From positions 1 to 64,000 of the forward strand of contig DATLYX010000071.1 of assembly GCA_035574295.1 (NCBI GenBank): a stretch of 64,000 nucleotides of DNA. The letters are read 5' to 3'. This document shows, piece by piece, positions 9,091 to 18,337 of this stretch. The notes below the pieces were generated by a model. It ran no database searches, was not told where the DNA came from, and worked only from the letters and a program-made list of their open reading frames with translations. The DNA is from PNAI01 sp035574295 (GTDB lineage: Bacteria; Pseudomonadota; Alphaproteobacteria; Rhizobiales; Xanthobacteraceae). Position 1 is the stretch's first letter; every line of letters begins with the position of its first letter. A program made the position numbers and the translations under genes.

Positions 9091-9882
9091 ATGCTGGTCG
9101 ACAGCCATTGCCATCTCGACTTTCCCGATTTTGCCGATGAGCTGGACGCCGTGGTGGCGCGCGCCCGCGCCGCCGGCGTGGTGCGCATCGTCACCATCTC
9201 CACGCGGGTTGCGCGCCACGCCCAGGTGCTGGCCGTCGCCGAACGCTATGACGACGTCTTTTGCTCGATCGGCACCCATCCGCACAACGCCAAGGAGGAA
9301 CCGGATATCACCGCGGCCGATCTCGTCGCCCGCGCGCGGCACCCCAAAATCGTGGCGATCGGGGAGGCGGGTCTCGACTACCACTATGACCACAGCCCGC
9401 GCGCGACCCAGGAGCAGAGTTTTCGCCGCCACATTGCCGCTGCGCGCGAGACCGGCCTGCCGCTCGTGATCCACACCCGCGACGCCGATGCGGATACCGC
9501 GCGCATCTTGCGGGAGGAAAGCCGGCAAGGCGCCTTCCCGGCGGTTCTGCATTGCTACACCGGCGGCCGCGATCTGGCCTTCACCGGCATCGACCTCGGC
9601 CTCTACGTGTCGTTCACCGGCATTCTCACCTTCAAGAAATCCGATGACCTGCGATCCATCGCAGCCGCCCTGCCAGCCGATCGCATCATGGTAGAGACGG
9701 ATGCGCCCTATCTTGCGCCCGGAAAATTTCGCGGCAAACGCTGCGAGCCCGCCTATGTGGTGGAGACCGCCAAAATGCTTGCCGAGGTGCGCCGCACAAG
9801 CTTCGAAGAGATCGCCCGGCAGACCACGGAGAATTTTTTCCGTCTGTTCGCCAAAGTGCCGCACCTGAAAGCTGCCGCATGA
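9091..9882 (+). CDS. tatD: TatD-family metal-dependent DNase
   Basis: This 263-residue TIM-barrel hydrolase has the N-terminal metal ligands His6 and His8 (DSHCHLD), a GEAGLDYH segment, a mid-protein VIHTRDA, and ETDAPYL near the C-terminus. TatD enzymes act as 3'-5' exonucleases in DNA repair and RNA quality control. The frame runs upstream into metG, but the ATG at 9091 gives the standard N-terminus. Its last four bases overlap the next gene (ATGA), so the two are coupled. Confidence 0.95.
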   Translation: MLVDSHCHLDFPDFADELDAVVARARAAGVVRIVTISTRVARHAQVLAVAERYDDVFCSIGTHPHNAKEEPDITAADLVARARHPKIVAIGEAGLDYHYDHSPRATQEQSFRRHIAAARETGLPLVIHTRDADADTARILREESRQGAFPAVLHCYTGGRDLAFTGIDLGLYVSFTGILTFKKSDDLRSIAAALPADRIMVETDAPYLAPGKFRGKRCEPAYVVETAKMLAEVRRTSFEEIARQTTENFFRLFAKVPHLKAAA

Positions 9883-10679
9883 CGCTTGCGTTCACCATTC
9901 TCGGCTGCGGATCTTCGGGCGGTGTGCCGCGGCCGGGGCTTGGCTGGGGCGCCTGTGATCCAAAAAATCCCAAGAACCGTCGCCGCCGCACGGCGCTCCT
10001 GGTCGAGCGCCGGGAAGGCACGGGCGTGACCCGCGTTCTGGTGGACACCTCGCCCGATCTGCGCGAGCAATTGCTCGACGCCGACGTGCCCTGGCTCGAC
10101 GGGGTGCTCTACACCCACGCCCACGCTGACCACACCCACGGCATCGACGATTTGCGCGCCCTGGTTCTCTACAAGCGCCGCAGGGTCGATATTTACGTGG
10201 ACTCCGTGACCTCGCAGTTCCTGCGCGACCGCTTCGGCTACTGCTTTGCCACGCCCCCCGGCAGCGAATATCCGCCGATCGTCAACGAACGCCGAATCGC
10301 CGCGGGACAACCGCTGACCATCAGCGGGGAGGGCGGTGCGATCCCTGTCCTGCCCTTCACACAAGTCCACGGCGACATTCAATCGCTCGGCTTTCGGTTC
10401 GGCAGCCTCGCCTATTCGTGCGACTTAAGCGACCTTCCGTCCGAAAGCGTCGCCGCCCTCGCCGGCCTCGAAATTTGGATCGTCGATGCCCTGCGCTATA
10501 CCCCACACCCGAGCCACTTCAGCGTCGCCGACGCCCTGGCCTGGATCGCAAAGATCAAACCCCGGCGCGCCATCCTGACCAACCTTCACGCCGACCTGGA
10601 CTACGAGACGCTGCGCCGCGAATTGCCGCCCCACGTCGAACCTGCCTACGACGGCCTGCGCATCGTCTGCCCAAACTGA
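9879..10679 (+). CDS. MBL-fold hydrolase, PhnP-like
   Basis: This is a 266-residue metallo-beta-lactamase-fold protein with the ligand motif HAHADHTHG starting at His80, and an N-terminal LGCGSSGGVPRPG typical of the PhnP/YcfH-adjacent family. PhnP itself is a phosphoribosyl cyclic phosphodiesterase. This copy sits after tatD rather than in a phosphonate operon, so its natural substrate is open. The pairing with tatD by overlapping codons is common in Hyphomicrobiales and suggests a nucleotide or nucleic-acid cleanup role, which is inference. Confidence 0.88.
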   Translation: MTLAFTILGCGSSGGVPRPGLGWGACDPKNPKNRRRRTALLVERREGTGVTRVLVDTSPDLREQLLDADVPWLDGVLYTHAHADHTHGIDDLRALVLYKRRRVDIYVDSVTSQFLRDRFGYCFATPPGSEYPPIVNERRIAAGQPLTISGEGGAIPVLPFTQVHGDIQSLGFRFGSLAYSCDLSDLPSESVAALAGLEIWIVDALRYTPHPSHFSVADALAWIAKIKPRRAILTNLHADLDYETLRRELPPHVEPAYDGLRIVCPN

Positions 10680-10908
10680 ACATTGAAGCATAACACGAAC
10701 CAGCTCGCAGACGTTGTATGAAACTCTCTCTATGATGCTGACCCAACGAATGAATTTTTGCGCAAGAGATCAACAAGAAATATTCCATAATATTCCTTAT
10801 GCGAATCATCGATAAGCACCTCGTGCGCTGTTGGCCGATCCCTTCCATCGTCCCTCCTGCGGCAGGTCGTAGCCGGCTTCGCCTTCTGCTACGGTCCAAC
10901 CCTTCCGC

Positions 10909-11805
10909 ATGAAACCCTCGCGCGACATCGCCCGCCTCATCGAGATCATGGCCGCGTTGCGCACGCCGCGCACGGGCTGCCCGTGGGACCTTGAACAGAA
11001 TTTCTCGACCATTGCCCCTTACACCATTGAGGAGGCCTACGAGGTCGCCGACGCCATTGCCCGCAGCGACTTGGCCGACCTCCGCGAAGAGCTCGGAGAC
11101 CTGTTGCTTCAGGTGGTGTTCCACGCGCGCATGGCCGAGGAGCAAGGTGCGTTTGATTTTGGTGACGTGGTCCGGGGGATCACCGAAAAACTGCTGCGAC
11201 GGCACCCGCACGTATTTGGGAACGCCAAGGGGCTCACGCCTGAGGCGGTAAAGGGTCTTTGGGACCGCATCAAACACGAAGAAAAACGCAACAAGGCGTT
11301 GGCTCGCGTCGGCACACGCCGCGGGAACGCCCGATCCAAAACCTTGGCCGGGATTCCCCTCGCCCTGCCAGCCCTCACCCGCGCCTTCAAGCTGCAAGAG
11401 AAAGCCGGTAAGGTCGGCTTCGATTGGAACGACGCGCGTGCCGTGCTCAAGAAGATTCGCGAAGAAATCGACGAGATTGCCTGCGAGATCGAGCGCGGCG
11501 ACCGCAAGAAGGCAGCCGACGAGATCGGCGATCTCCTGTTTGCCGTGGTGAACCTTGCCCGTCATCTCGCGGTCGATCCCGAGGCCGCGGTGCGCGGGGC
11601 CAATTTGAAGTTTGAACGTCGCTTTGCCGCGATCGAACGTGCCCTTGCGCGACGCGGCAAGACGCCGTCAGCCTCTACGCTTGAGGAAATGGATGCCCTG
11701 TGGAACAGGGCCAAAGCCGCCGAAAGGGGGGCCGGTAGCCCTCGCCGAAAATCGCCGCGCAGGCTCATGCGCCGGTCGCGCACCGCACGCCATGCGCGCC
11801 GCTGA
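10909..11805 (+). CDS. mazG: Nucleoside triphosphate pyrophosphohydrolase MazG
   Basis: MazG hydrolyses nucleoside triphosphates to monophosphates and pyrophosphate, removing abnormal nucleotides and tempering stringent signalling. The 298-residue protein has two MazG domains. The first begins with CPWDLEQ and carries the EExxE helix at 41-45 with ELGDLLLQ. The second holds EIDEI and ADEIGDLLFA. The C-terminal 30 residues are a basic arginine-rich tail. It converges on hflX with only 24 bases between stops. The 229 bases upstream are AT-rich and contain a direct repeat AATATTCC-AT-AATATTCC at 10779-10796. Confidence 0.95.
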   Translation: MKPSRDIARLIEIMAALRTPRTGCPWDLEQNFSTIAPYTIEEAYEVADAIARSDLADLREELGDLLLQVVFHARMAEEQGAFDFGDVVRGITEKLLRRHPHVFGNAKGLTPEAVKGLWDRIKHEEKRNKALARVGTRRGNARSKTLAGIPLALPALTRAFKLQEKAGKVGFDWNDARAVLKKIREEIDEIACEIERGDRKKAADEIGDLLFAVVNLARHLAVDPEAAVRGANLKFERRFAAIERALARRGKTPSASTLEEMDALWNRAKAAERGAGSPRRKSPRRLMRRSRTARHARR

Positions 11806-11829
11806 TACGGCATCCTATGATGGCTCGTT

Positions 11830-13194
11830 TTATGATGGCCCGCTTTGTGCCAATTCGCCGAATTTTTTGCGTATCAGCCCTGCCGTGGCCGGATCGGTCC
11901 GCACGGTGAATGCAAGCCGCCCGTCCGGCCGCACGGTTTTGGCCAGGACTTCCGTATTGCGATGCAGCCAGCCCACGCCCGCCCCGTCCGCCGGGTCGAG
12001 CACCAGATCGAGGGTCAGACGCTGCGCGCCGAGCCGCTCTTCGATCGCATCCGCCAGCCGATCGAGCCCCTCCCCGGTGAGCGCGGAGACCAATACCGGC
12101 CGAAGTCCCGTTTCCGCCCGCGCCGCCATGTTGGCAAGCCGCGCGCGGGCTGCCTCATCGAGCAGATCGATCTTGTTCCACACAAAAATCAGCCGCCGAT
12201 CGTTCGATGCAATGCCGAGTTCGCGCAGCACGTCTTCCACGTCCCGCGCCTGTGCTTCGGTGTCCTCGTGCGCGACGTCCCGCACATGTAGAATGACGTC
12301 GGCCTCGGTCACTTCCTCCAGCGTTGCACGGAACGCCGCCACCAGCATGGTCGGCAGGTCGGAAATGAACCCGACGGTATCCGAGAGAATCACTTTCAGT
12401 CCGTTCGGCAGCGTGACCGCCCGCCAGGTCGGATCGAGGGTGGCGAACAGCATGTCAGCTTCGAGCACCGCCGCTTTGGTCATGCGGTTGAACAGCGTGG
12501 ATTTGCCGGCATTGGTGTAACCCACGAGCGCCACGATCGGGAACGGCACGCGCGCGCGGCTCTCCCGGTGTAGCTTGCGCCGGCGCTTGACCTTCTCCAG
12601 CTCCGCCTCGATCCGCTGCAATCGCTCCTCGATCAGCCGCCGGTCTGCTTCGAGCTGCGTCTCGCCCGGCCCGCCGAGGAATCCGAAACCGCCGCGCTGG
12701 CGTTCCAGGTGCGTCCACGAGCGCACCAGGCGGCTTTTCTGATAGGTCAGGTGTGCATGCTCGACCTGCAGCGCACCCTCCCGCGTCTTGGCGCGCCGGC
12801 CGAAAATTTCCAGGATCAGGCCGGTGCGATCGAGCACCTTGGCCGACCATGCGGTTTCCAGATTGCGCTGCTGCACCGGCGAGAGCGCGCAGTCGAGCAC
12901 CACGAGCCCGGCTCCGTGGCTCTTCACCAGACCGGCGATTTCCTCGACCTTGCCTGTACCGAGGTAGGTGGCCGGCCGGATCGTCGTGAGCGGCGCAATG
13001 CCAGCCTCCAGCACCTCGAGATCGATGGCGCGCGCAAGGCCCACCGCCTCCTCGAGTCGCGCCTGTGGCGAGCGTTCACGCCGGTCGCCCCGGGAAGTCT
13101 CGCGCAGGTAGGGGCCGATCACGATGGCACGACCGGTCCGCGAGCCCGCGGGGCTCAGACCAGCCAGAGGCTTGTCGCGCGGACGCGGCTCCAA
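11830..13194 (-). CDS. hflX: GTPase HflX
   Basis: HflX is a ribosome-associated GTPase that splits stalled ribosomes under stress. The 454-residue protein has the N-terminal HflX domain with the glycine-rich GGPGETQLE linker, a coiled-coil segment and the G domain with GYTNAGKST starting near Gly225, DTVGFI and NKID. The start codon is TTG and directly abuts the hfq stop (TAATTG); the resulting MEPR start is typical of relatives. The arrangement implies strong translational coupling to hfq. Confidence 0.95.
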   Translation of the reverse strand: MEPRPRDKPLAGLSPAGSRTGRAIVIGPYLRETSRGDRRERSPQARLEEAVGLARAIDLEVLEAGIAPLTTIRPATYLGTGKVEEIAGLVKSHGAGLVVLDCALSPVQQRNLETAWSAKVLDRTGLILEIFGRRAKTREGALQVEHAHLTYQKSRLVRSWTHLERQRGGFGFLGGPGETQLEADRRLIEERLQRIEAELEKVKRRRKLHRESRARVPFPIVALVGYTNAGKSTLFNRMTKAAVLEADMLFATLDPTWRAVTLPNGLKVILSDTVGFISDLPTMLVAAFRATLEEVTEADVILHVRDVAHEDTEAQARDVEDVLRELGIASNDRRLIFVWNKIDLLDEAARARLANMAARAETGLRPVLVSALTGEGLDRLADAIEERLGAQRLTLDLVLDPADGAGVGWLHRNTEVLAKTVRPDGRLAFTVRTDPATAGLIRKKFGELAQSGPS

Positions 13195-13455
13195 TTAGAC
13201 CTTTTCCACCACCGGCGCTTCCTCGGCGCCTTCGAACAGCTGGATCGGATGACCCGGCATGATCGTCGAAATCGCGTGCTTGTAGACGAGTTGCGAATGA
13301 CCATCCCGCCGCAGCAGCACGCAGAAATTATCGAACCAAGTGACCACGCCCTGTAATTTGACGCCGTTCACCAGAAAGATGGTGAGCGGGACTTTCGCCT
13401 TTCGGACATGATTGAGGAAGGTGTCTTGTAGGTTTTGTGCGCGATCGGCTGCCAT
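13195..13455 (-). CDS. hfq: RNA chaperone Hfq
   Basis: Hfq is the ring-shaped Sm-like protein that pairs small RNAs with mRNAs. The 86-residue form shown has the Sm1 segment with NGVKLQGVVTWFDNF and the Sm2 motif YKHAISTI. A second in-frame ATG at 13461 would add two residues (MAMAADR); a weak GGA lies near both. It is located between the aminotransferase gene and hflX, and its stop codon touches the hflX start. NifA and nitrogen regulation depend on Hfq in related bacteria, which fits the neighbouring ntr genes. Confidence 0.96.
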   Translation of the reverse strand: MAADRAQNLQDTFLNHVRKAKVPLTIFLVNGVKLQGVVTWFDNFCVLLRRDGHSQLVYKHAISTIMPGHPIQLFEGAEEAPVVEKV

Positions 13456-13629
13456 TGCCATCGTTCCGTTTTTGCTCGCGCACCCCGGGCGCGAGTTGTT
13501 TTCTTTTCGCAAGCCGGCGCGGCGTTCTTGTCTTGGCCCGCTCGGCTTGGGGCTCGTCCATTAGATGGCACGGCCGCCTTTCGCGCAAGCGCAAGATACA
13601 GGCAGCCGCGGCGCATTCCATAGAATATC

Positions 13630-13645
13630 CATAGATTAATCTATG
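13630..13645. promoter_or_regulatory. 16-base perfect palindrome before hfq
   Basis: CATAGATTAATCTATG reads the same on both strands and overlaps the stop codon of the aminotransferase gene. On the minus strand the segment TCTATGGA occurs twice, three bases apart, at the right edge of the palindrome. It could be an operator for hfq or part of a terminator; nothing in the sequence decides. Confidence 0.5.
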
Positions 13646-14498
13646 ACATTTCGGCAAATCGATGAAATTCTCGCCGCAATGCCGTGGCGACCAGCCCCGG
13701 CGCGCCGTTGCCGATCGGTCGGCCGTCGATGCGCACGACCGGGATCACGATTTGGCTTGCCGAGGTCAAAAACGCCTCGCGCGCCGCATAGGCTTCCTCG
13801 ACGCTGAACGCGCGCTCCTCCAGTGTGAGCCCCTGCGCGGCGATCACATCGAGCAGCACCGTGCGGGTGATGCCGCGCAGGATGCTGTGGTTGACCGGGT
13901 GGGTCACAACCTTGCCCTCGGGCGTGACGATCCACGCGTTGCTGGACGAGCCTTCGGTGACGCGGCCTTGGCGGTCCACGAACCAGGCTTCCCGCGCCCC
14001 GGCCTCGCGCGCCGCCTGCTTGGCCAACACATTCGGAAGGAGCGAAATCGACTTGATGTCCACACGCGCCCATCGGTTGTCCGGCACCGTGATTACGGCC
14101 ACGCCCTCTCCCGCCGTGCGCTCCGCTGCCGCAAGATCCATATTGCGCGCTGTGACCACGATGTTTGGCCGGGTCGGTTGCGGCGGGAAAGCATGATCGC
14201 GCCGCGCCACCCCGCGCGTCACCTGCAGATAGACGATACCCCAGCGCACCCGATTGCGCCGGATCACCTCCTGCAGCACCACCCGCAGCGCCGACATGGC
14301 CATGGGCTCGGCAATGCGCAGCTCCCGCAATGAATAGGCCAGACGCTCGAGATGGCGCCGGGCGTCGACCAGGCGCCCGTCCCTCACCTCGCAGACTTCG
14401 TAGACGCCGTCGGAGAACTGATAGCCACGGTCCTCCACATGCACCGCAGCCGCGCGGTGGGGAACGTAGCGCCCGTTGACATAGGCAATGCGCGACAT
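13641..14498 (-). CDS. dat: D-amino-acid aminotransferase (class IV PLP)
   Basis: This is a 285-residue fold-type IV aminotransferase that interconverts D-alanine or D-glutamate and keto acids. The PLP lysine is Lys149 in DIKSISLLPN, and the family motif YQFSDGVYE occurs near residues 26-34. The true start is the ATG at 14498; the open frame extending into ntrX is a shadow. It follows ntrX by 14 bases, the usual position of this gene in rhizobial ntr clusters, so it is probably co-transcribed. A branched-chain or 4-amino-4-deoxychorismate activity cannot be fully excluded. Confidence 0.92.
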   Translation of the reverse strand: MSRIAYVNGRYVPHRAAAVHVEDRGYQFSDGVYEVCEVRDGRLVDARRHLERLAYSLRELRIAEPMAMSALRVVLQEVIRRNRVRWGIVYLQVTRGVARRDHAFPPQPTRPNIVVTARNMDLAAAERTAGEGVAVITVPDNRWARVDIKSISLLPNVLAKQAAREAGAREAWFVDRQGRVTEGSSSNAWIVTPEGKVVTHPVNHSILRGITRTVLLDVIAAQGLTLEERAFSVEEAYAAREAFLTSASQIVIPVVRIDGRPIGNGAPGLVATALRREFHRFAEMS

Positions 14499-14512
14499 CG
14501 GGATGAAAACGT

Positions 14513-15883
14513 CTAACCGATCCCCAGCGCCTTGAGCTTGCGATGCAGAGCAGACCGCTCCATCCCCACGAACTCCGCCGTGCGTGAAATGTTTCCGCCG
14601 AAGCGATTGATCTGAGCCAAAAGATACTCCCGCTCGAACAGCTCCCGCGCCTCCCGCAGCGCAAGCCCCATGAGCCGCTCCCCGCCGTTGCCGTTGGGCA
14701 TGGTCGGCACCATCGCGCCCACGTCCTGCGGAAGCATGCTCGCAGTGATCTCCGCGTGCGGCTCCCCGCCGGCGAGAATCATCAGCCGCTCGATGTTGTT
14801 GCGCAGTTGCCGGACATTGCCGGGCCAATCATGGGATTGCAGCACCGCCAGGGCGTCCGCGCCGATTCTCCGTTTCGGCAGGCCGGTGGCCTGCGAAATC
14901 TGCTCCATGAAATAGTCGACGAGCAGCGGAATGTCCTCGCGCCGCTCCGCCAGCGGCGGCACGCGGATCGGCACCACGGACAGCCTATGGTAGAGGTCTT
15001 CGCGGAACCGGCCGGCTGCGATTTCCGCCTCGATATTGCGGCTCGTTGACGAGATCACGCGCACGTCAACCTGCACCTTGATCGCCCCGCCCACGCGCTG
15101 AAACGTTTGCTCCACCAAGACGCGTAAAATCTTGCTTTGCGTGTCGCGCGGCATGTCGGTCACCTCATCGATGAACAAGGTGCCGCCGTGCGCCTCTTCC
15201 AGAGCTCCGATCTTGCGCGGCTGCTCGCCGTTCGTCGGCTCCGCGCCGAACAATTCGATCTCCATGCGCTCGGACGTAATCGCCGCCGCATTGATCACCA
15301 CGAACGGATTGTGTGCCCGCGCCGACATTGAGTGCAGCATCCGCGCTGCAAGCTCCTTGCCGGAGCCCGGAGGACCGACGATGAGAACCCGGCTGTTGGT
15401 TGGCGCCACCTTCTCGATCGCCTGCCGCAACTGATTCATACAGGGTGCATTGCCGACCAGACGCGCCGGCAAAGGTGTGAGCGCCTTGAGCGCCTTGACC
15501 TCGCGCCGCAGCCGCGAGTGCTCCAGCGCGCGCTCGGCCACCAACGTCAGTCGGTCCGCCTTGAACGGTTTCTCGATGAAGTCATAGGCGCCGCGCTTGA
15601 TGGCCGAGACTGCGGTCTCGATGTTGCCGTGTCCGGAGATCATCACCACGGGCAGTTCGGGGTGTTGCTCTTTGATCGCATCGAGCAGTTGCAGGCCGTC
15701 AAGCCGACTGCCTTGCAGCCAGATGTCCAAAAACACCAGGTTCGGGCGCCGCGCGGCGATCGCGGCGAGTGCGGCGTCGCTGTCGCCGGCCACGCGTGTC
15801 GTATGCCCCTCGTCCTGCAGCAACCCCGCCACCAGTTCGCAGATGTCGGATTCATCATCGACGATAAGAATGTCGGACGCCAT
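14513..15883 (-). CDS. ntrX: Nitrogen response regulator NtrX
   Basis: NtrX is the response regulator paired with NtrY. The 456-residue protein has a receiver domain with phospho-acceptor Asp53, an AAA+ domain with Walker A GPPGSGKE at 170-177, and a C-terminal Fis-type helix-turn-helix. The GAFTGA loop that contacts sigma-54 is absent: after ELFG the sequence runs AEPTNGEQPRKIGALEE. This is known for alphaproteobacterial NtrX and suggests regulation through other holoenzymes. It starts two bases after the ntrY stop. Confidence 0.96.
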   Translation of the reverse strand: MASDILIVDDESDICELVAGLLQDEGHTTRVAGDSDAALAAIAARRPNLVFLDIWLQGSRLDGLQLLDAIKEQHPELPVVMISGHGNIETAVSAIKRGAYDFIEKPFKADRLTLVAERALEHSRLRREVKALKALTPLPARLVGNAPCMNQLRQAIEKVAPTNSRVLIVGPPGSGKELAARMLHSMSARAHNPFVVINAAAITSERMEIELFGAEPTNGEQPRKIGALEEAHGGTLFIDEVTDMPRDTQSKILRVLVEQTFQRVGGAIKVQVDVRVISSTSRNIEAEIAAGRFREDLYHRLSVVPIRVPPLAERREDIPLLVDYFMEQISQATGLPKRRIGADALAVLQSHDWPGNVRQLRNNIERLMILAGGEPHAEITASMLPQDVGAMVPTMPNGNGGERLMGLALREARELFEREYLLAQINRFGGNISRTAEFVGMERSALHRKLKALGIG

Positions 15884-15885
15884 GG

Positions 15886-18138
15886 TTACTCCGCAGCCTT
15901 CTGCAATGCGGGCTCAGGGGCAACCGAAACCGGCGGCTCAGGCGTGAAACGCATCCGAACCCAGGCGCCCTCCTCACCCGGAAACTTTTCCGCCGCATCG
16001 TGCAGTTCGATCCGTCCGCCGTGATCCTCGAGGATACGGCCCACAATCGCGAGCCCGAGACCCGTCCCCTTCTCGCGCGTGGTGACGTAGGGTTCGAGCA
16101 GGCGGTTGCGATTTTCCTGCGGCAAGCCGATCCCGTTGTCGATTACGTCGACCACGATTTCTTGCCCGTCGCGTCCCGCAAAAATGCGAATGCGTCCCCG
16201 CCGTTTCGCGTCATGCGGCACCGTCGCGATCGCTTCTGTTGCGTTTTTGATGATGTTGGTCAGCGCCTGCGAGATCAGCCGCCGGTCGAACCGCGCCCGC
16301 AGCGGATCCTCGGAAAGCTGGATTTCGAAATCCACCTCGGGGTTCCCCACCCGCATCAGGAACACAACCTGGCGTATCGTGTCGGCCAAGTCTTCCGGCA
16401 TCATCACCGGTTTCGGCATGCGCGCGAATTTGGAAAACTCATCGACCATTCGTTTGATGTCGTCGACCTGCCGCACGATCGTATCCGTGCACTGCTCGAA
16501 CACGCTGCGGTCTTCGGTAATGACCTTTCCGTATTTCCGCCGCAGCCGTTCCGCCGAGAGTTGGATCGGCGTCAGCGGATTCTTGATCTCGTGCGCGATG
16601 CGTCGCGCCACATCCGCCCAGGCCGATGTGCGTTGTGCCGTCACCAGATCCGTGATGTCGTCGAGCGTCACCACATAGCCGTGCGCCGGATCGACCGACT
16701 GTTCGGTGGCGATACGCACCGTGACGTTGCGCTCATTTCCCTTGCGCCCGAGCACGATCTGCCCCTGCACCAGCCGCTGTGTGGTGGACTGCGCCGCTGA
16801 CAGGATGTCCTTGAGTTCCGGCACGATTTCGATCAGCGGCTTGCCGATCGCCTCCGCTTCCGTGCAATCGATCAACTGCTGGGCCGAGCGGTTCAGGATC
16901 GTAATGCGGCCTTCCGCGTCCACGCCGATCACGCCCGCGCTCGCCCCCGCGAGCACCGCCTCGGTGAAGCGGCGGCGCTGGTCGATCAGTTCGCTCGCCC
17001 GCACCAAATCCTCGTGCTGCGTGCGCAGTTCTTGCGTCATCTTGTTGAAGGTTTGACCGAGCCGCGCCAGATCCCCTTCCCTGCGCCGCACCGGAACCTG
17101 CACGTTGAGATTGCCGGTCGATACTTCGTTCGCGGCACTGATCAGCCGGCGGATCGGCGCTACCAGGAGATTTGCGAAATTGAGGCCGAGCCACGCCGCC
17201 GCCAGCAGCACGGTGAGCGAAATCACCGTATACATCAGCGCGAAGGCAAACTTCACACCCGATCGCCGCGACTCCAGATTCGCAAAGTCCTGAACGATCG
17301 CGCGGGTATCGTTCAATCGCTCCACCGCCGTCGGATCGAGCGTATTGACAACGTAGAGCCATGTGTCGATGTAACCGCGCAATTTGATGATGCCGCCCAC
17401 GGCGTTGGCCTCGGGCAGCGGCCCGATTTGTGGCTGCGTGTCGCCGATCAGCAAAAGCCCTTCCGGAGTCGGCATCGGGATCTTCTGGTCGCTTCGTGTC
17501 TCGGCCTTTTCGACCACCGATCCATCCGGCCCGAGCAACAGCACGGCCGACAGCTTGCGCAGGTTGGCCTGTGCCATGAGCAGTTGCCGGAACCGTTCAC
17601 GGTCAAAGTCAAACAGCGGCTTTGCGCGCGCGATCTCGAACGCAAGCCCGACCACATTGCGGCCGACGCTGTCCGCCTGCTCGTTCAGGTACATGTCGGC
17701 CACCAGAACCGAATTGCCGATGACCGCTTTCGTGCGCGAAGAGATTTGCTGATCGATGCCGCGATCAAGCATGACGTTTGCGATCACCGCCACCAGGATC
17801 GCAGGCGTCGCAGCAATGATGCAGAACAGGCCGACGATCCGAACGTGCAATCGCGCCGCCGCAAGCCCACGCCGACGCGCTTCGAGCACGAGCCATACAT
17901 CGCGCGCGATCACCGCCAGCAGGATGAGCACGGTCAGCGCGTTGATCGAAAGCAGTCCAACCACCACCTCGTGCGTGGGCGAGATCGGTGTCAGGTCTGC
18001 AAGCACAACGAAGGTAACGAGCGCCGAGAGCAGCGCCACAGATACCGCCACCGGCCCGACCACGCGCATGAACCACCCTCTCCCGGGCGTCGCGTCCGAA
18101 CCTGATTGGATGGAACTGGGGTGGGTGGCCGTGGTCAT
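15886..18138 (-). CDS. ntrY: Sensor histidine kinase NtrY
   Basis: NtrY is the membrane sensor kinase for NtrX, linked to nitrogen and redox control. The 750-residue protein has several N-terminal membrane helices flanking a periplasmic sensing region, a HAMP segment, a PAS domain, the HisKA box with phospho-acceptor His516 (AHEIKNPLTP), and an ATPase domain with NIIKNATEAI and GTGLGLAI. ATG at 18138 is preferred over a TTG 13 codons upstream, though neither has a clear ribosome site. A 199-base gap before it holds an inverted repeat and probably its own promoter. Confidence 0.96.
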   Translation of the reverse strand: MTTATHPSSIQSGSDATPGRGWFMRVVGPVAVSVALLSALVTFVVLADLTPISPTHEVVVGLLSINALTVLILLAVIARDVWLVLEARRRGLAAARLHVRIVGLFCIIAATPAILVAVIANVMLDRGIDQQISSRTKAVIGNSVLVADMYLNEQADSVGRNVVGLAFEIARAKPLFDFDRERFRQLLMAQANLRKLSAVLLLGPDGSVVEKAETRSDQKIPMPTPEGLLLIGDTQPQIGPLPEANAVGGIIKLRGYIDTWLYVVNTLDPTAVERLNDTRAIVQDFANLESRRSGVKFAFALMYTVISLTVLLAAAWLGLNFANLLVAPIRRLISAANEVSTGNLNVQVPVRRREGDLARLGQTFNKMTQELRTQHEDLVRASELIDQRRRFTEAVLAGASAGVIGVDAEGRITILNRSAQQLIDCTEAEAIGKPLIEIVPELKDILSAAQSTTQRLVQGQIVLGRKGNERNVTVRIATEQSVDPAHGYVVTLDDITDLVTAQRTSAWADVARRIAHEIKNPLTPIQLSAERLRRKYGKVITEDRSVFEQCTDTIVRQVDDIKRMVDEFSKFARMPKPVMMPEDLADTIRQVVFLMRVGNPEVDFEIQLSEDPLRARFDRRLISQALTNIIKNATEAIATVPHDAKRRGRIRIFAGRDGQEIVVDVIDNGIGLPQENRNRLLEPYVTTREKGTGLGLAIVGRILEDHGGRIELHDAAEKFPGEEGAWVRMRFTPEPPVSVAPEPALQKAAE

Positions 18139-18239
18139 GGCTGTGTCAGTGCAATGGGTGGCAATGGGTGCAGGCAAGAACGCCCGCAGTGTGTCATACT
18201 TGCCTGGAACCCCGCCGCACTGATGCCTTTATACAACAA

Positions 18240-18257
18240 TGTTGCAAACAGGCAACA
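18240..18257. promoter_or_regulatory. Inverted repeat before ntrYX
   Basis: TGTTGC and GCAACA form perfect half-sites separated by six bases in the spacer between ntrC and ntrY. The surroundings are AT-rich, with TATAAAGG nearby on the minus strand. The same half-sites occur before dusB. An operator is likely, but the binding protein is unknown. Confidence 0.5.
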
Positions 18258-18337
18258 AATTTACAGCTTCAATCGAAATGACAGAGGGAAACAGTAAACG
18301 GTTCAAAAGCCCCACAATTGATGCGCGAAGCGTGTGT

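Noticed and set aside
10779..10796. Direct repeat AATATTCC-AT-AATATTCC before mazG as an att or iteron site
   Set aside because: Only two short copies with no integrase or replication gene nearby; more likely AT-rich promoter DNA.
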